From Saccoglossus kowalevskii (Eukaryota; Hemichordata; Enteropneusta; Harrimaniidae): 36,697 bases of DNA. The notes below the pieces were generated by a model that worked only from the letters and a program-made list of their open reading frames with translations, did not search any database and was not told the origin of the DNA. This document shows, one piece after another, positions 1-11,390 of this stretch. The stretch covers positions 1-36,697 of the forward strand of contig NW_003113694.1 in the NCBI RefSeq assembly GCF_000003605.2, read 5' to 3'. The position numbers and the translations under genes are program-made. The stretch's first letter is position 1. Each line of letters starts with the position of its first letter.

Positions 1-300
1 CACCTGGACTAGTATGAGGGTAGTAGTCATCCTCTTTGTACTGAATTCTTATGTTGTTTGTTTCACCTGAACTAGTAAGAGGGTGGTAGTCATCCTCTTT
101 GTACTGGATTCTTAGTTATAGTTTCACCTGAAATAGTATGAGGGTAGTAGTCATCCTCTTTGTACTGAATTCTTTGTTGTTAGTTTCACCTGGACTAGTA
201 AGAGGGCAGTAGTCATCCTCTTTGTACTGGATTCTTAGTTGTACTTTCAGCTGGACTATTAAGAGGGTAGTAGTCATCCTCTTTGTACTGAATTCTTAGT
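1..300 (+). repeat. Array start, cut by the window edge: five monomers
   Basis: The first base falls on monomer position 1. The units here include a 63-bp form whose tail reads TTATGTTGTTTG near 49-60, a 61-bp form with TTATAG, the TTTGTTG tail that replaces TTAGTTG, and the CAGCTGGACTATTAAG unit near 248. The order TATGAGGG, GGGCAG, CAGCTGG-CTATT is the opening of the recurring cassette seen many times later. No boundary with unique DNA is present. Confidence 0.85.
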
Positions 301-1225
301 TGTTTGTTTCACCTGAACTAGTAAGAGTGTAGTAGTCATCCTCTTTGTACTGAATTCTTAGCTGTCAGTTTCACCTGAACTAGTAAGAAGGTGGTAGTCA
401 TCCCCTTTGTACTGAATTCTCAGTTGTTAGTTTCACCTGGACTAGTGAGAGGGTGGTAGTCATCCTCTTTGTACTGAATTCTTAGTTGTTAGTTTCACCT
501 GAACTAGTAAGAAGGTGGTAATCATCCTCTTTGTACTGGATTCTTAGTTGTTAGTTTCACCTGGACTAGTAAGAGGGCAGTAGTCATCCTCTTTGTACTG
601 AATTCTTAGTTGTTAGTTTCACCTGAACTAGTAAGAAGGTGGTAGTCATTCTCTTTGTACTGAATTCTTAGTTGTTAGTTTCACCTGGACTAGTAAGAGG
701 GCAGTAGTCATCCTCTTTGTACTGGATTCTTAGTTGTAGTTTCAGCTGGACTGTTAAGAGGGTATTAGTCATCCTCTTTGTATTGAATTCTTAGTTGTAG
801 TTTCAGCTGGACTAGTAAGAGGGTTGTAGTCATCCTTTTTGTTTTGAATTCTTAGTTGTTAGTTTCACCTGGACTAGTAAGAGGGTAGTAGTCATCCTCT
901 TTGTACTGAATTCTTAGTTGTTAGTTTCACCTCAACTAGTAAGAGGGTGGTAGTCATTCTCTTTGTTCTGGATTCTTTGTTGTAGTTTCACCTGAACTAG
1001 TAAGAGGGTGCTGGTCATCCTCTTTGTACTGAATTTTTAGTTGTTAATTTCAGCTGGACTATTAAGAGGGAAGTAGTCATCCTTTTTGTTTTGAATTCTT
1101 AGTTGTTCGTTCCACCTGTACTAGTAAGAAGGCGGTAGTCATCCTTTTTGTTTTGAATTCTTAGTTGTTAGTTTCACCTGAACTAGTAAAAGGGTAGTAG
1201 TCATCCTCTTTGTACTGAATTCTTA
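300..1225 (+). repeat. Family A block, sister of 5799-6724
   Basis: Family A markers are present in order: GCTGTCAG at 361, AGTGAG at 444, the CAGCTGG units near 740-810, GGTGCTGG near 1005, and TTCGTTCC near 1107. The AGTGAG and TTCGTTCC markers both recur exactly 5499 bp later (5943 and 6610), so the block was copied as a unit with no net length change. Differences between copies are scattered substitutions, for example CTGTTAAG here against CTATTAAG in the sister. At about 1225 the correspondence shifts by one monomer. Confidence 0.85.
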
Positions 1226-1239
1226 GTTGTTAGTTTCAT

Positions 1240-2600
1240 CTGAACTAGTATGAGAGTAGTAGTCATCCTCTTTGTACTGAATTCTTTGTTGTTAGTTTCA
1301 CCTGGACTAGTAAGAGGGCAGTAGTCATCCTCTTTGTACTGGATTCTTAGTTGTACTTTCAGCTGGACTATTAAGAGAGGTAGTAGTCATCCTCTTTGTA
1401 CTGAATTCTTAGTTGTTTGTTTCACCTGAACTAGTAAGAGGGTGGTAGTCATCCTCTTTGTACTGAATTCTTAGCTGTCAGTTTCACCTGAACTAGTAAG
1501 AAGGTGGTAGTCATCCTCTTTGTACTGAATTCTCAGTTGTTAGTTTCACCTGGACTAGTAAGAGGGTGGTAGTCATCCTCTTTGTACTGAATTCTTAGCT
1601 GTTAGTTTCACCTGAACTAGTAAGAAGGTGGTAATCATCCTCTTTGTACTGGATTCTTAGTTGTTAGTTTCACCTGGACTAGTAAGAGGGCAGTAGTCAT
1701 CCTCTTTGTACTGAATTCTTAGTTGTTAGTTTCACCTGAACTAGTAAGAAGGTGGTAGTCATTCTCTTTGTACTGAATTCTTAGTTGTTAGTTTCACCTG
1801 GACTAGTAAGAAGGCAGTAGTCATCCTCTTTGTACTGAATTCTTAGCTGTTAGTTTCACCTGAACTAGTAAGAGGGTGGTAGTCATCCTCTTTGTACTGG
1901 ATTCTTAGTTGTTAGTTTCACCTGGACTAGTAAGAGGGCAGTAGTCATCCTCTTTGTACTGGATTCATAGTTGTAGTTTCAGCTGGACTATTAAGAGGGT
2001 AGTAGTCATCCTCTTTGTACTGAATTCTTAGTTGTAGTTTCACCTGAACTAGTAAGAAGGTGGTAGTCATTCTTTTTGTACTGAATTCTCAGTTGTTAGT
2101 TTCACCTGGACTAGTAAGAGGGTGGTATTCATCCTCTTTGTACTGAATTCTTAGTTGTTAGTTTCACCTGAACTTGTAAGAGGGTGGTAGTCATCATCTT
2201 TGTAATGAATTCTTAGTTGTTTGTTTCACCTGAACTTGTAAGAGGGTGGTAGTCATCCTCTTTGTACTGGATTCTTAGTTGTTAGTCTCACCTGAACTAA
2301 TACGAGGGTGGTAGTCATCCTCTTTGTACTGAATTCTTAGTTGTTAGTTTCACCTGAACTAGTAAGAGAGTAGTAGTCGTTCTCTTTGGACTGAATTCTT
2401 TGTTGTTAGATTCACCTGAACTAGTAAGAGGGTGGTAGCCATCCTCTTTGTACTGAATTCTTAGTTGTTAGTTTCACCTGAACTAGTAAGTAGGTGGTAG
2501 TCATTCTCTTTGTACTGAATTCTTAGTTGTAGTTTCACCTGAACTAGTATGAGGGAAGTAGTCATCCTCTTTGTACTGAATTCTTTGTTGTTAGTTTCAC
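1240..2600 (+). repeat. Family C block, sister of 14331-15691
   Basis: Monomer variants follow the same order as at 14331-15691, at a constant offset of 13091 bp. Shared rare variants include AAGAAGGCAG (about 1810), GGTATTCATCC (about 2125), AACTTGTAAG with TCATCATCTTTGTAATG (about 2175-2210), ATACGAGG (about 2301), GTCGTTCTCTTTGGACTG (about 2377) and AAGTAGG (about 2490). The two copies part near 2620, where this one has GGGCAG and the other GGGTGG. Related, shorter copies lie at 20.87-21.54 and 22.17-23.40 kb. Confidence 0.85.
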
Positions 2601-3140
2601 CTGGACTAGTAAGAGGGCAGTAGTCATCCTCTTTGTACTGGATTCTTAGTTGTACTTTCAGCTGGACTATTAAGAGGGTAGTAGTCATCCTCTTTGTACT
2701 GAATTCTTAGTTGTTTGTTTCACCTGAACTAGTAAGAGGGTAGTAGTCATCCTCTTTGTACTGAATTCTTAGCTGTCAGTTTCACCTGAACTAGTAAGAA
2801 GGTGGTAGTCATCCTCTTTGTACTGAATTCTCAGTTGTTAGTTTCACCTGAACTAGTAAGAGGGCAGTAGTCATCCTCTTTGTACTGAATTCTTAGTTGT
2901 TAGTTTCACCTGAACTAGTAAGAAGGTGGTAGTCATTCTCTTTGTACTGAATTCTTAGTTGTTAGTTTCACCTGTACTAGTAAGAAGGTGGTAGTCATCC
3001 TCTTTGTACTGGATTCTTAGTTGTTAGTTTCACCTGGACTAGTAAGAGGGCAGTAGTCATCCTCTTTGTACTGGATTCTTAGTTGTAGTTTCAGCTGGAC
3101 TATTAAGAGGGTAGTAGTCATCCTCTTTGTACTGAATTCT
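2345..3140 (+). repeat. 13-monomer block duplicated 1792 bp downstream
   Basis: This block and 4137-4932 share the order GTCGTTCTCTTTGGAC, GCCATCC, AAGTAGG, ATGAGGGAAG, TTTGTTG, CAGCTGG, TTGTTTG and GCTGTCAG at an offset of 1792 bp (29 monomers). Visible differences are few: GTTAGATTC here against GTTAGTTTC, and AAGAAGG here against AAGACG in the copy. The left flanks (ATACGAGG here, ordinary units there) and right flanks (GCTGTTAG here, TTGTAG there) differ. The duplication is therefore bounded, not simply periodic. Confidence 0.85.
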
Positions 3141-3290
3141 TAGCTGTTAGTTTCACCTGAACTAGTAAGAAGGTGGTAGTCATCCTCTTTGTACTGGATT
3201 CTTAGTTGTTAGTTTCACCTGGACTAGTAAGAGGGCAGTAGTCATTCTCTTTGTACTGTATTCTTAGTTGCAGTTTCGCCTGAACTAGTA
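3140..3290 (+). repeat. Linker monomers between family C and family B blocks
   Basis: Two to three ordinary units join the two blocks: GCTGTTAG with AAGAAGG, a GGATTC unit with GGGCAG, and a unit with the CTGTATTC variant near 3257 followed by TTGCAGTTTCGCC. The last carries a rare CpG at the E-box position (CGCCTG in place of CACCTG). Confidence 0.7.
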
Positions 3291-3705
3291 AGAGGGTGGT
3301 AGTCATCCTCTTTGTACAGAATTCTTAGTTGTTAGTTTCACCTAAACTAGTAAGAGAGTGGTAGTCTTCCTCTTTGTACTGAATTCTTAGTTGTTAGTTT
3401 CACCTGAACTAATAAGAGGGTGGTAGTCATCCTCTTTGTACTGGATTCTTAGTTGTTAGTTTCACCTGAACTTGTTAGAGGGTGGTAGTCATCCTCTTTG
3501 TAATGAATTCCTAGTTGTTAGTTTCACCTCAACTAATAAGAGGGTGGTAGTCATCCTCATTGTACTGGATTCTTAGTTGTTAGTTTCACCTGGACATAAG
3601 AGGGTGGTAGTCATCCTCTTTGTACTGAATTCTTAGTTGTTAGTTTCACCTGAACTAGTAAGAGGGTGGTAGTCATCCTCTTTGTAATGAATTCTTAGTT
3701 GTTAG
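3290..3705 (+). repeat. Family B fragment, sister of about 9835-10312
   Basis: The ACAGAATTC variant at about 3316, CCTAAACTAG, GTCTTCCTC, AACTTGTTAGAG, AATTCCTAG, CCTCAACTAATAAG and the 60-bp GGACATAAG unit (about 3592) occur in the same order as at 9861-10200. The offset changes from 6545 to 6607 between the ACAGAATTC and GTCTTCC units. The 9.9-kb copy therefore has one extra monomer, a GTGCTGG unit. Other family B blocks (13.6 and 20.1 kb) share that extra unit, so this copy either lost it or represents the older form. Confidence 0.8.
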
Positions 3706-4137
3706 TTTCACCTGGACTGGTAGGATGGTAGTAGTCATCCTCTTTGTACTGAATTCTTAGTTGTTAGTTTCACCTGATCTAGTAAGAGGGTGGTAGTCAT
3801 CCTCTTTGTACTGAATTCTTAGTTGTTAGTTTCACCTGAACTTGTAAGAGGGTGGTAGTCATCATCTTTGTAATGAAATCGTAGTTGTTAGTTTCACCTG
3901 AACTAATAAGAGGGTGGTAGTCATCCTCTTTGTACTGAATTCTTTGTTGTTAGTTTCACCTGAACTAGTAAGAGAGTAGAAGTCGTTCTCTTTGTACTGA
4001 ATTATTAGTTGTTAATTTCACCTAAACTGGTAAGAGGGTGGTAGCCATCCTCTTTGTACTGAATACTTAGTTGTTAATTTCACCTGAACTAGTAAGAGGG
4101 TGGTAGTCATCCTCTTTGTAATGAATTCTTAGTTGTT
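3705..4137 (+). repeat. Mixed block with the ATCTAG and GAAATCGTAG variants
   Basis: The first unit is private to this place: GGACTGGTAGGATGG at about 3715. After it come CCTGATCTAG (about 3774), AACTTGTAAG with TCATCATC, GTAATGAAATCGTAG (about 3870), AACTAATAAG, and GTAGAAGTCGTTC (about 3985). From about 3770 to 3960 the order matches 12045-12235. GAAATCGTAG also recurs at about 20600. CCTAAACTGG at about 4020 is another private variant. Confidence 0.75.
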
Positions 4138-5433
4138 AGTTTCACCTGAACTAGTAAGAGAGTAGTAGTCGTTCTCTTTGGACTGAATTCTTTGTTGTTA
4201 GTTTCACCTGAACTAGTAAGAGGGTGGTAGCCATCCTCTTTGTACTGAATTCTTAGTTGTTAGTTTCACCTGAACTAGTAAGTAGGTGGTAGTCATTCTC
4301 TTTGTACTGAATTCTTAGTTGTAGTTTCACCTGAACTAGTATGAGGGAAGTAGTCATCCTCTTTGTACTGAATTCTTTGTTGTTAGTTTCACCTGGACTA
4401 GTAAGAGGGCAGTAGTCATCCTCTTTGTACTGGATTCTTAGTTGTACTTTCAGCTGGACTATTAAGAGGGTAGTAGTCATCCTCTTTGTACTGAATTCTT
4501 AGTTGTTTGTTTCACCTGAACTAGTAAGAGGGTAGTAGTCATCCTCTTTGTACTGAATTCTTAGCTGTCAGTTTCACCTGAACTAGTAAGACGTGGTAGT
4601 CATCCTCTTTGTACTGAATTCTCAGTTGTTAGTTTCACCTGAACTAGTAAGAGGGCAGTAGTCATCCTCTTTGTACTGAATTCTTAGTTGTTAGTTTCAC
4701 CTGAACTAGTAAGAAGGTGGTAGTCATTCTCTTTGTACTGAATTCTTAGTTGTTAGTTTCACCTGTACTAGTAAGAAGGTGGTAGTCATCCTCTTTGTAC
4801 TGGATTCTTAGTTGTTAGTTTCACCTGGACTAGTAAGAGGGCAGTAGTCATCCTCTTTGTACTGGATTCTTAGTTGTAGTTTCAGCTGGACTATTAAGAG
4901 GGTAGTAGTCATCCTCTTTGTACTGAATTCTTAGTTGTAGTTTCACCTGAACTAGTAAGAAGGTGGTAGTCATTCTTTTTGTACTTAATTCTCAGTTGTT
5001 AGTTTCACCTGGACTAGTAAGAGGGTGGTAGTCATCCTTTTTGTTTTGAATTCTTAGTTGTTAGTTTCACCTGGACTAGTAAGAGGGTAGTAGTCATCCT
5101 CTTTGTACTGAATTCTCAGTTGTTAGTTTCACCTGAACTAGTAAGAGAGTGGTAGTCATCCTCTTTGAACTGGATTCTTAGTTGTAGTTTCACCTGCACT
5201 AGTAAGAGGGTGCTGGTCATCCTCTTTGTACTGAATTTTTAGTTGTTAGTTTCAGCTGGACTATTAAGAGGGTGGTAGTCATCCTTTTTGTTTTGAATTC
5301 TTAGTTGTTAGTTTCACCTGGACTAGTAAGAGGGTAGTAGTCATCCTCTTTGTACTGAATTCTTAGTTGTTAGTTTCACCTGAACTAGTAAGAGGGTGGT
5401 AGTCATCCTCTTTGTACTGGATTCTTAGTTGTA
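4137..5433 (+). repeat. Family C plus D block, sister of 23768-25065
   Basis: About 1.3 kb (21 monomers) shares order and rare variants with 23768-25065 at an offset of 19631-19632 bp. Markers run GTCGTTCTCTTTGGAC, AAGTAGG, ATGAGGGAAG, CCTGTACTAG, GTACTTAATTC (about 4982), TTTTTGTTTTGAATTC, TTTGAACTGG (about 5166), CCTGCACTAG and GGTGCTGG with GAATTTTTAG. The 1-bp offset change comes from AAGACGTGG near 4590, where the sister has AAGAAGGTGG. The copies diverge at about 5434: ordinary TTGTAGTTTCACC here, TTGTACTTACAGC there. Confidence 0.87.
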
Positions 5434-5770
5434 GTTTCACCTGAACTAGTAAGAGGGTGGTAGTCATCCTCTTTGTACTGGATTCTTAGTTGTAGTTTCA
5501 CCTGAACTAGTAAGAGGGTGCTGGTCATCCTCTTTGTACTGAATTTTTAGTTGTTAGTTTCACCTGAACTAGTTAGAGGGCAGTAGTCATCCTCTTTGTA
5601 CTGGATTCTTAGTTGTAGTTTGACCTGAACTAGTAAGAGGGTGGTAGTCATCCTCTTTGTATTGCATTCTTAGTTGTTAGTTTCACCTGAACTAGTAAGA
5701 GGGTAGTAGTCATCCTCTTTGTACTGAATTCTTAGCTGTCAGTTTCACCTGAACTAGTAAGAAAGTGGTA
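4764..5770 (+). repeat. Family D block, sister of about 10381-11390
   Basis: Overlapping the previous block, this stretch also matches 10381-11390 at about 5617 bp. Shared variants are GTACTTAATTC, TTTGAACTGG, CCTGCACTAG, two GTGCTGG units, GTTAGAGGGCAG, the TTTGACCTG unit and GTATTGCATTC (5661 here, 11278 there). The overlap of two different pairings on one stretch shows repeated copying over time. It does not fit a single fixed higher-order period. Confidence 0.82.
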
Positions 5771-5798
5771 GTCATCATCTTTGTACTGAATTCTTAGT

Positions 5799-8700
5799 TG
5801 TTTGTTTCACCTGAACTAGTAAGAGGGTAGTAGTCATCCTCTTTTGTACTGAATTCTTAGCTGTCAGTTTCACCTGAACTAGTAAGAAGGTGGTAGTCAT
5901 CCCCTTTGTACTGAATTCTCAGTTGTTAGTTTCACCTGGACTAGTGAGAGGGTGGTAGTCATCCTCTTTGTACTGAATTCTTAGTTGTTAGTTTCACCTG
6001 AACTAGTAAGAAGGTGGTAATCATCCTCTTTGTACTGGATTCTTAGTTGTTAGTTTCACCTGGACTAGTAAGAGGGCAGTAGTCATCCTCTTTGTACTGA
6101 ATTCTTAGTTGTTAGTTTCACCTGAACTAGTAAGAAGGTGGTAGTCATTCTCTTTGTACTGAATTCTTAGTTGTTAGTTTCACCTGGACTAGTAAGAGGG
6201 CAGTAGTCATCCTCTTTGTACTGGATTCTTAGTTGTAGTTTCAGCCGGACTATTAAGAGGGTATTAGTCATCCTCTTTGTACTGAATTCTTAGTTGTAGT
6301 TTCAGCTGGACTAGTAAGAGGGTGGTAGTCATCCTTTTTGTTTTGAATTCTTAGTTGTTAGTTTCACCTGGACTAGTAAGAGGGTAGTAGTCATCCTCTT
6401 TGTACTGAATTCTTAGTTGTTAGTTTCACCTCAACTAGTAAGAGGGTGGTAGTCATTCTCTTTGTTCTGGATTCTTAGTTGTAGTTTCACCTGAACTAGT
6501 AAGAGGGTGCTGGTCATCCTCTTTGTACTGAATTTTTAGTTGTTAATTTCAGCTGGACTATTAAGAGGGAAGTAGTCATCATTTTTGTTTTGAATTCTTA
6601 GTTGTTCGTTCCACCTGTACTAGTAAGAAGGCGGTAGTCATCCTTTTTGTTTTGAATTCTTAGTTGTTAGTTTCACCTGGACGAGTAAAAGGGTAGTAGT
6701 CATCCTCTTTGTACTGAATTCTTAGTTGTTAGTTTCACCTGAACTAGTAAGAGGGCAGTAGTCATCCTCTTTGTACTGGATTCTTAGTTATAGTTTCACC
6801 TGAACTAGTATGAGGGTAGTAGTCATCCTCTTTGTACTGAATTCTTTGTTGTTAGTTTCACCTGGACTAGTAAGAGGGCAGTAGTCATCCTCTTTGTACT
6901 GGATTCTTAGTTGTACTTTCAGCTGGACTATTAAGAGGGTAGTAGTCATCCTCTTTGTACTGAATTCTTAGTTGTTTGTTTCACCTGAACTAGTAAGAGG
7001 GTGGTAGTCACCCTCTTTGTACTGAATTCTTAGCTGTCAGTTTCACCTGAACTAGTAAGAAGGTGGTAGTCATCCTCTTTGTACTGAATTCTCAGTTGTT
7101 AGTTTCACCTGGACTAGTGAGCGGGTGGTAGTCATCCTCTTTGTACTGAATTCTTAGTTGTTAGTTTCACCTGAACTAGTAAGAAGGTGGTAGTCATTCT
7201 CTTTGTACTGAATTCTTAGTTGTTAGTTTCACCTGGACTAGTAAGAGGGCAGTAGTCATCCTCTTTGTACTGGATTCTTAGTTGTAGTTTCAGCTGGACT
7301 ATTAAGAGGGTAGTAGTCATCCTCTTTGTACTGAATTCTTAGTTGTAGTTTCACCTGGACTAGTAAGAGGGTGGTAGTCATCCTTTTTGTTTTGAATTCT
7401 TAGTTGTTAGTTTCACCTGGACTAGTAAGAGGGTAGTAGTCATCCTCTTTGTACTGAATTCTTAGTTGTTAGTTTCACCTGAACTAGTAAGAGGGTGGTA
7501 GTCATTCTCTTTGTTCTGGATTCTTAGTTGTAGTTTCACCTGAACTAGTAAGAGGGTGCTGGTCATCCTCTTTGTACTGAATTTTTAGTTGTTAATTTCA
7601 GCTGGACTATTAAGAGGGAAGTAGTCATCCTTTTTGTTTTGAATTCTTAGTTGTTCGTTCCACCTGTACTAGTAAGAAGGCGGTAGTCATCCTTTTTGTT
7701 TTGAATTCTTAGTTGTTAGTTTCACCTGGACGAGTAAAAGGGTAGTAGTCATCCTCTTTGTACTGAATTCTTAGTTGTTAGTTTCACCTGAACTAGTAAG
7801 AGGGATGTAGTCATCCTCTTTGTACTGGATTCTTAGTTATAGTTTCACCTGAACTAGTATGAGGGTAGTAGTCATCCTCTTTGTACTGAATTCTTTGTTG
7901 TTAGTTTCACCTGGACTAGTAAGAGGGCAGTAGTCATCCTCTTTGTACTGGATTCTTAGTTGTACTTTCAGCTGGACTATTAAGAGGGTAGTAGTCATCA
8001 TCTTTGTACTGAATTCTTAGTTGTTTGTTTCACCTGAACTAGTAAGAGGGTAGTAGTCATCCTCTTTGTACTGAATTCTTAGCTGTCAGTTTCACCTGAA
8101 CTAGTAAGAAGGTGGTAGTCATCCCCTTTGTACTGAATTCTCAGTTGTTAGTTTCACCTGGACTAGTGAGAGGGTGGTAGTCATCCTCTTTGTACTGAAT
8201 TCTTAGTTGTTAGTTTCACCTGAACTAGTAAGAAGGTGGTAATCATCCTCTTTGTACTGGATTCTTAGTTGTTAGTTTCACCTGGACTAGTAAGAGAGCA
8301 GTAGTCATCCTCTTTGTACTGAATTCTTAGTTGTTAGTTTCACCTGAACTAGTAAGAAGGTGGTAGTCATTCTCTTTGTACTGAATTCTTAGTTGTTAGT
8401 TTCACCTGGACTAGTAAGAGGGCAGTAGTCATCCTCTTTGTACTGGATTCTTAGTTGTAGTTTCAGCTGGACTATTAAGAGGGTGGTAGTCATCCTTTTT
8501 GTTTTGAATTCTTAGTTGTTAGTTTCACCTGGACTAGTAAGAGGGTAGTAGTCATCCTCTTTGTACTGAATTCTTAGTTGTTAGTTTCACCTGAACTAGT
8601 AAGAGGGTGGTAGTCATTCTCTTTGTTCTGGATTCTTAGTTGTAGTTTCACCTGAACTAGTAAGAGGGTGCTGGTCATCCTCTTTGTACTGAATTTTTAG

Positions 8701-9150
8701 TTGTTAATTTCAGCTGGACTATTAAGAGGGAAGTAGTCATCCTTTTTGTTTTGAATTCTTAGTTGTTCGTTCCACCTGTACTAGTAAGAAGGCGGTAGTC
8801 ATCCTTTTTGTTTTGAATTCTTAGTTGTTAGTTTCACCTGGACGAGTAAAAGGGTAGTAGTCATCCTCTTTGTACTGAATTCTTAGTTGTTAGTTTCACC
8901 TGAACTAGTAAGAGGGCAGTAGTCATCCTCTTTGTACTGGATTCTTAGTTATAGTTTCACCTGAACTAGTATGAGGGTAGTAGTCATCCTCTTTGTACTG
9001 AATTCTTTGTTGTTAGTTTCACCTGGACTAGTAAGAGGGCAGTAGTCATCCTCTTTGTACTGGATTCTTAGTTGTACTTTCAGCTGGACTATTAAGAGGG
9101 TAGTAGTCATCCTCTTTGTACTGAATTCTTAGTTGTTTGTTTCACCTGAA
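5799..9150 (+). repeat. Family A domain with three related units of 1173, 1049 and 1112 bp
   Basis: Marker spacing defines the units. AGTGAG occurs at 5943, 7116 (as AGTGAGCGGG) and 8165, spaced 1173 and 1049 bp. TTCGTTCC-type tails give TCCACCTG at 6610, 7659 and 8771, spaced 1049 and 1112 bp. These spacings are 19, 17 and 18 monomers, so neighbouring units differ by whole monomers. AGCCGG (6243) is found only in the first unit; later units keep AGCTGG. Each unit runs through TTGTTTG, GCTGTCAG, CTCAGTTG, AATCATCC, CAGCTGG-CTATT, TTTTTGTTTTG, GTGCTGG, GGGAAG, TTCGTTCC and GACGAGTAAAAG. Confidence 0.85.
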
Positions 9151-10255
9151 CTAGTAAGAAGGTGGTAGTCATTCTCTTTGTACTGAATTCTTAGTTGTTA
9201 GTTTCACCTGGACTAGTAAGAAGGCGGTAGTCATCCTCTTTGTACTGAATTCTTAGCTGTTAGTTTCACCTGAACTAGTAAGAAGGTGGTAGTCATCCTC
9301 TTTGTACTGGATTCTTAGTTGTTAGTTTCACCTGGACTAGTAAGAGGGCAGTAGTCATTCTCTTTGTACTGTATTCTTAGTTGTAGTTTCAGCTGGACTA
9401 TTAAGAGGGTAGTAGTCATCATCTTTGTACTGAATTCTTAGTTGTAGTTTCACCTGAACTAGTAAGAAGGTGGTAGTCATTCATTTTGTACTCAATTCTC
9501 AGTTGTTAGTTTCACCTGGACTAGTAAGAGGGTGGTAGTCATCATTTTTGTTTTGAATTCTTAGTTGTTAGTTTCACCTGGACTAGAAAGAGGGTAGTAG
9601 TCATCCTCTTTGTACTGAATTCTTAGTTGTTAATTTCACCTGAACTAGTAAGAGGGTATTAGTCATTCTCTTTGTACTGGATTCTTAGTTGTAGTTTCAC
9701 CTGAACTAGTATGAGGGTAGTAGTCATCCTCTTTGTACTGAATTCTTTGTTGTTAGTTTCACCTGGACTAGTAAGAGGGCAGTAGTCATCCTCTTTGTAC
9801 TGAATTCTTAGTTGTTAGTTTCACCTGAACTAGTAAGAGGGTGGTAGTCATCCTCTTTGTACAGAATTCTTAGTTGTTAGTTTCACCTAAACTAGTAAGA
9901 GAGTGCTGGTCATCCTCTTTGTACTGAATTTTTAGTTGTTAGTTTCAGCTAAACTAGTAAGAGAGTGGTAGTCTTCCTCTTTGTACTGAATTCTTAGTTG
10001 TTAGTTTCACCTGAACTAATAAGAGGGTGGTAGTCATCCTCTTTGTACTGGATTCTTAGTTGTTAGTTTCACCTGAACTTGTTAGAGGGTGGTAGTCATC
10101 CTCTTTGTAATGAATTCCTAGTTGTTAGTTTCACCTCAACTAATAAGAGGGTGGTAGTCATCCTCTTTGTACTGGATTCTTAGTTGTTAGTTTCACCTGG
10201 ACATAAGAGGGTGGTAGTCATCCTCTTTGTACTGAATTCTTAGTTGTTAGTTTCA
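9150..10255 (+). repeat. Family B block, exact-offset sister of 12916-14021
   Basis: About 1.1 kb (18 monomers) pairs with 12916-14021 at a constant 3766 bp, checked at TCATTTTGTACTC (9481 and 13247) and at GGACAT (10199 and 13965), so no net indel separates the copies. Shared rare variants are AAGGCGG, CTGTATTC, TCATTCATTTTGTACTCAA, CTAGAAAGAGG, GGTATTAGTC, ACAGAATTC, CAGCTAAACTAG, GTCTTCC, CTTGTTAGAG and GGACATAAG. The copies part where this one has AACTAGTAAG and the other AACTTGTAAG. Confidence 0.88.
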
Positions 10256-10380
10256 CCTGAACTAGTAAGAGGGTGGTAGTCATCCTCTTTGTAATGAATT
10301 CTTAGTTGTTAGTTTCACCTGAACTAGTAAGAGGGTGGTAGTCATCCTCTTTGTACTGAATTCTTAGTTGTCAGTTTCAC

Positions 10381-11390
10381 CTGAACTAGTAAGAAGGTGG
10401 TAGTCATCCTCTTTGTACTGGATTCTTAGTTGTTAGTTTCACCTGGACTAGTAAGAGGGCAGTAGTCATCCTCTTTGTACTGGATTCTTAGTTGTAGTTT
10501 CAGCTGGACTATTAAGAGGGTAGTAGTCATCCTCTTTGTACTGAATTCTTAGTTGTAGTTTCACCTGAACTAGTAAGAAGGTGGTAGTCATTCTTTTTGT
10601 ACTTAATTCTCAGTTGTTAGTTTCACCTGGACTAGTAAGAGGGTGGTAGTCATCCTTTTTGTTTTGAATTCTTAGTTGTTAGTTTCACCTGGACTAGTAA
10701 GAGGGTAGTAGTCATCCTCTTTGTACTGAATTCTCAGTTGTTAGTTTCACCTGAACTAGTAAGAGGGTGGTAGTCATCCTCTTTGAACTGGATTCTTAGT
10801 TGTAGTTTCACCTGCACTAGTAAGAGGGTGCTGGTCATCCTCTTTGTACTGAATTTTTAGTTGTTAGTTTCAGCTGGACTATTAAGAGGGTGGTAGTCAT
10901 CCTTTTTGTTTTGAATTCTTAGTTGTTAGTTTCACCTGGACTAGTAAGAGGGTAGTAGTCATCCTCTTTGTACTGAATTCTTAGTTGTTAGTTTCACCTG
11001 AACTAGTAAGAGGGTGGTAGTCATCCTCTTTGTACTGGATTCTTAGTTGTAGTTTCACCTGAACTAGTAAGAGGGTGGTAGTCATCCTCTTTGTACTGGA
11101 TTCATATAGTTGTAGTTTCACCTGAACTAGTAAGAGGGTGCTGGTCATCCTCTTGTACTGAATTTTTAGTGTAGTTTCACCTGAACTAGTTAGAGGGCAG
11201 TAGTCATCCTCTTTGTACTGGATTCTTAGTTGTAGTTTGACCTGAACTAGTAAGAGGGTGGTAGTCATCCTCTTTGTATTGCATTCTTAGTTGTTAGTTT
11301 CACCTGAACTAGTAAGAGGGTAGTAGTCATCCTCTTTGTACTGAATTCTTAGCTGTCAGTTTCACCTGAACTAGTAAGAAAGTGGTAGTC
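10381..11390 (+). repeat. Family D block, sister of 4764-5770
   Basis: Variants run GTACTTAATTC (about 10601), TTTTTGTTTTG, TTTGAACTGG (about 10782), CCTGCACTAG, GTGCTGG, GTTAGAGGGCAG, TTTGACCTG and GTATTGCATTC (11278). Its right part (about 11045 onward) also pairs with 15679-16519. Small indels near 11101-11175 (CATATAG, CCTCTTGTAC, TTTTTAGTGTAG) are absent from both sister copies. Confidence 0.8.

Noticed and set aside
2461-2688. 75-codon minus-strand open frame and its relatives (4253, 14254, 15552, 17339, 20796, 23884, 31607, 33152, 34817)
   Set aside because: The frame reads the 62-bp unit in successive frames, has no codon-usage or domain signal, and ends at the TAA in an ordinary unit tail. 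It exists only because of local monomer order.
10981-11268. 95-codon minus-strand open frame, the longest in the window
   Set aside because: It depends on 61-bp tails and on the small indels at 11101-11175, which may be sequence errors. The sister blocks do not keep the same frame at that length.
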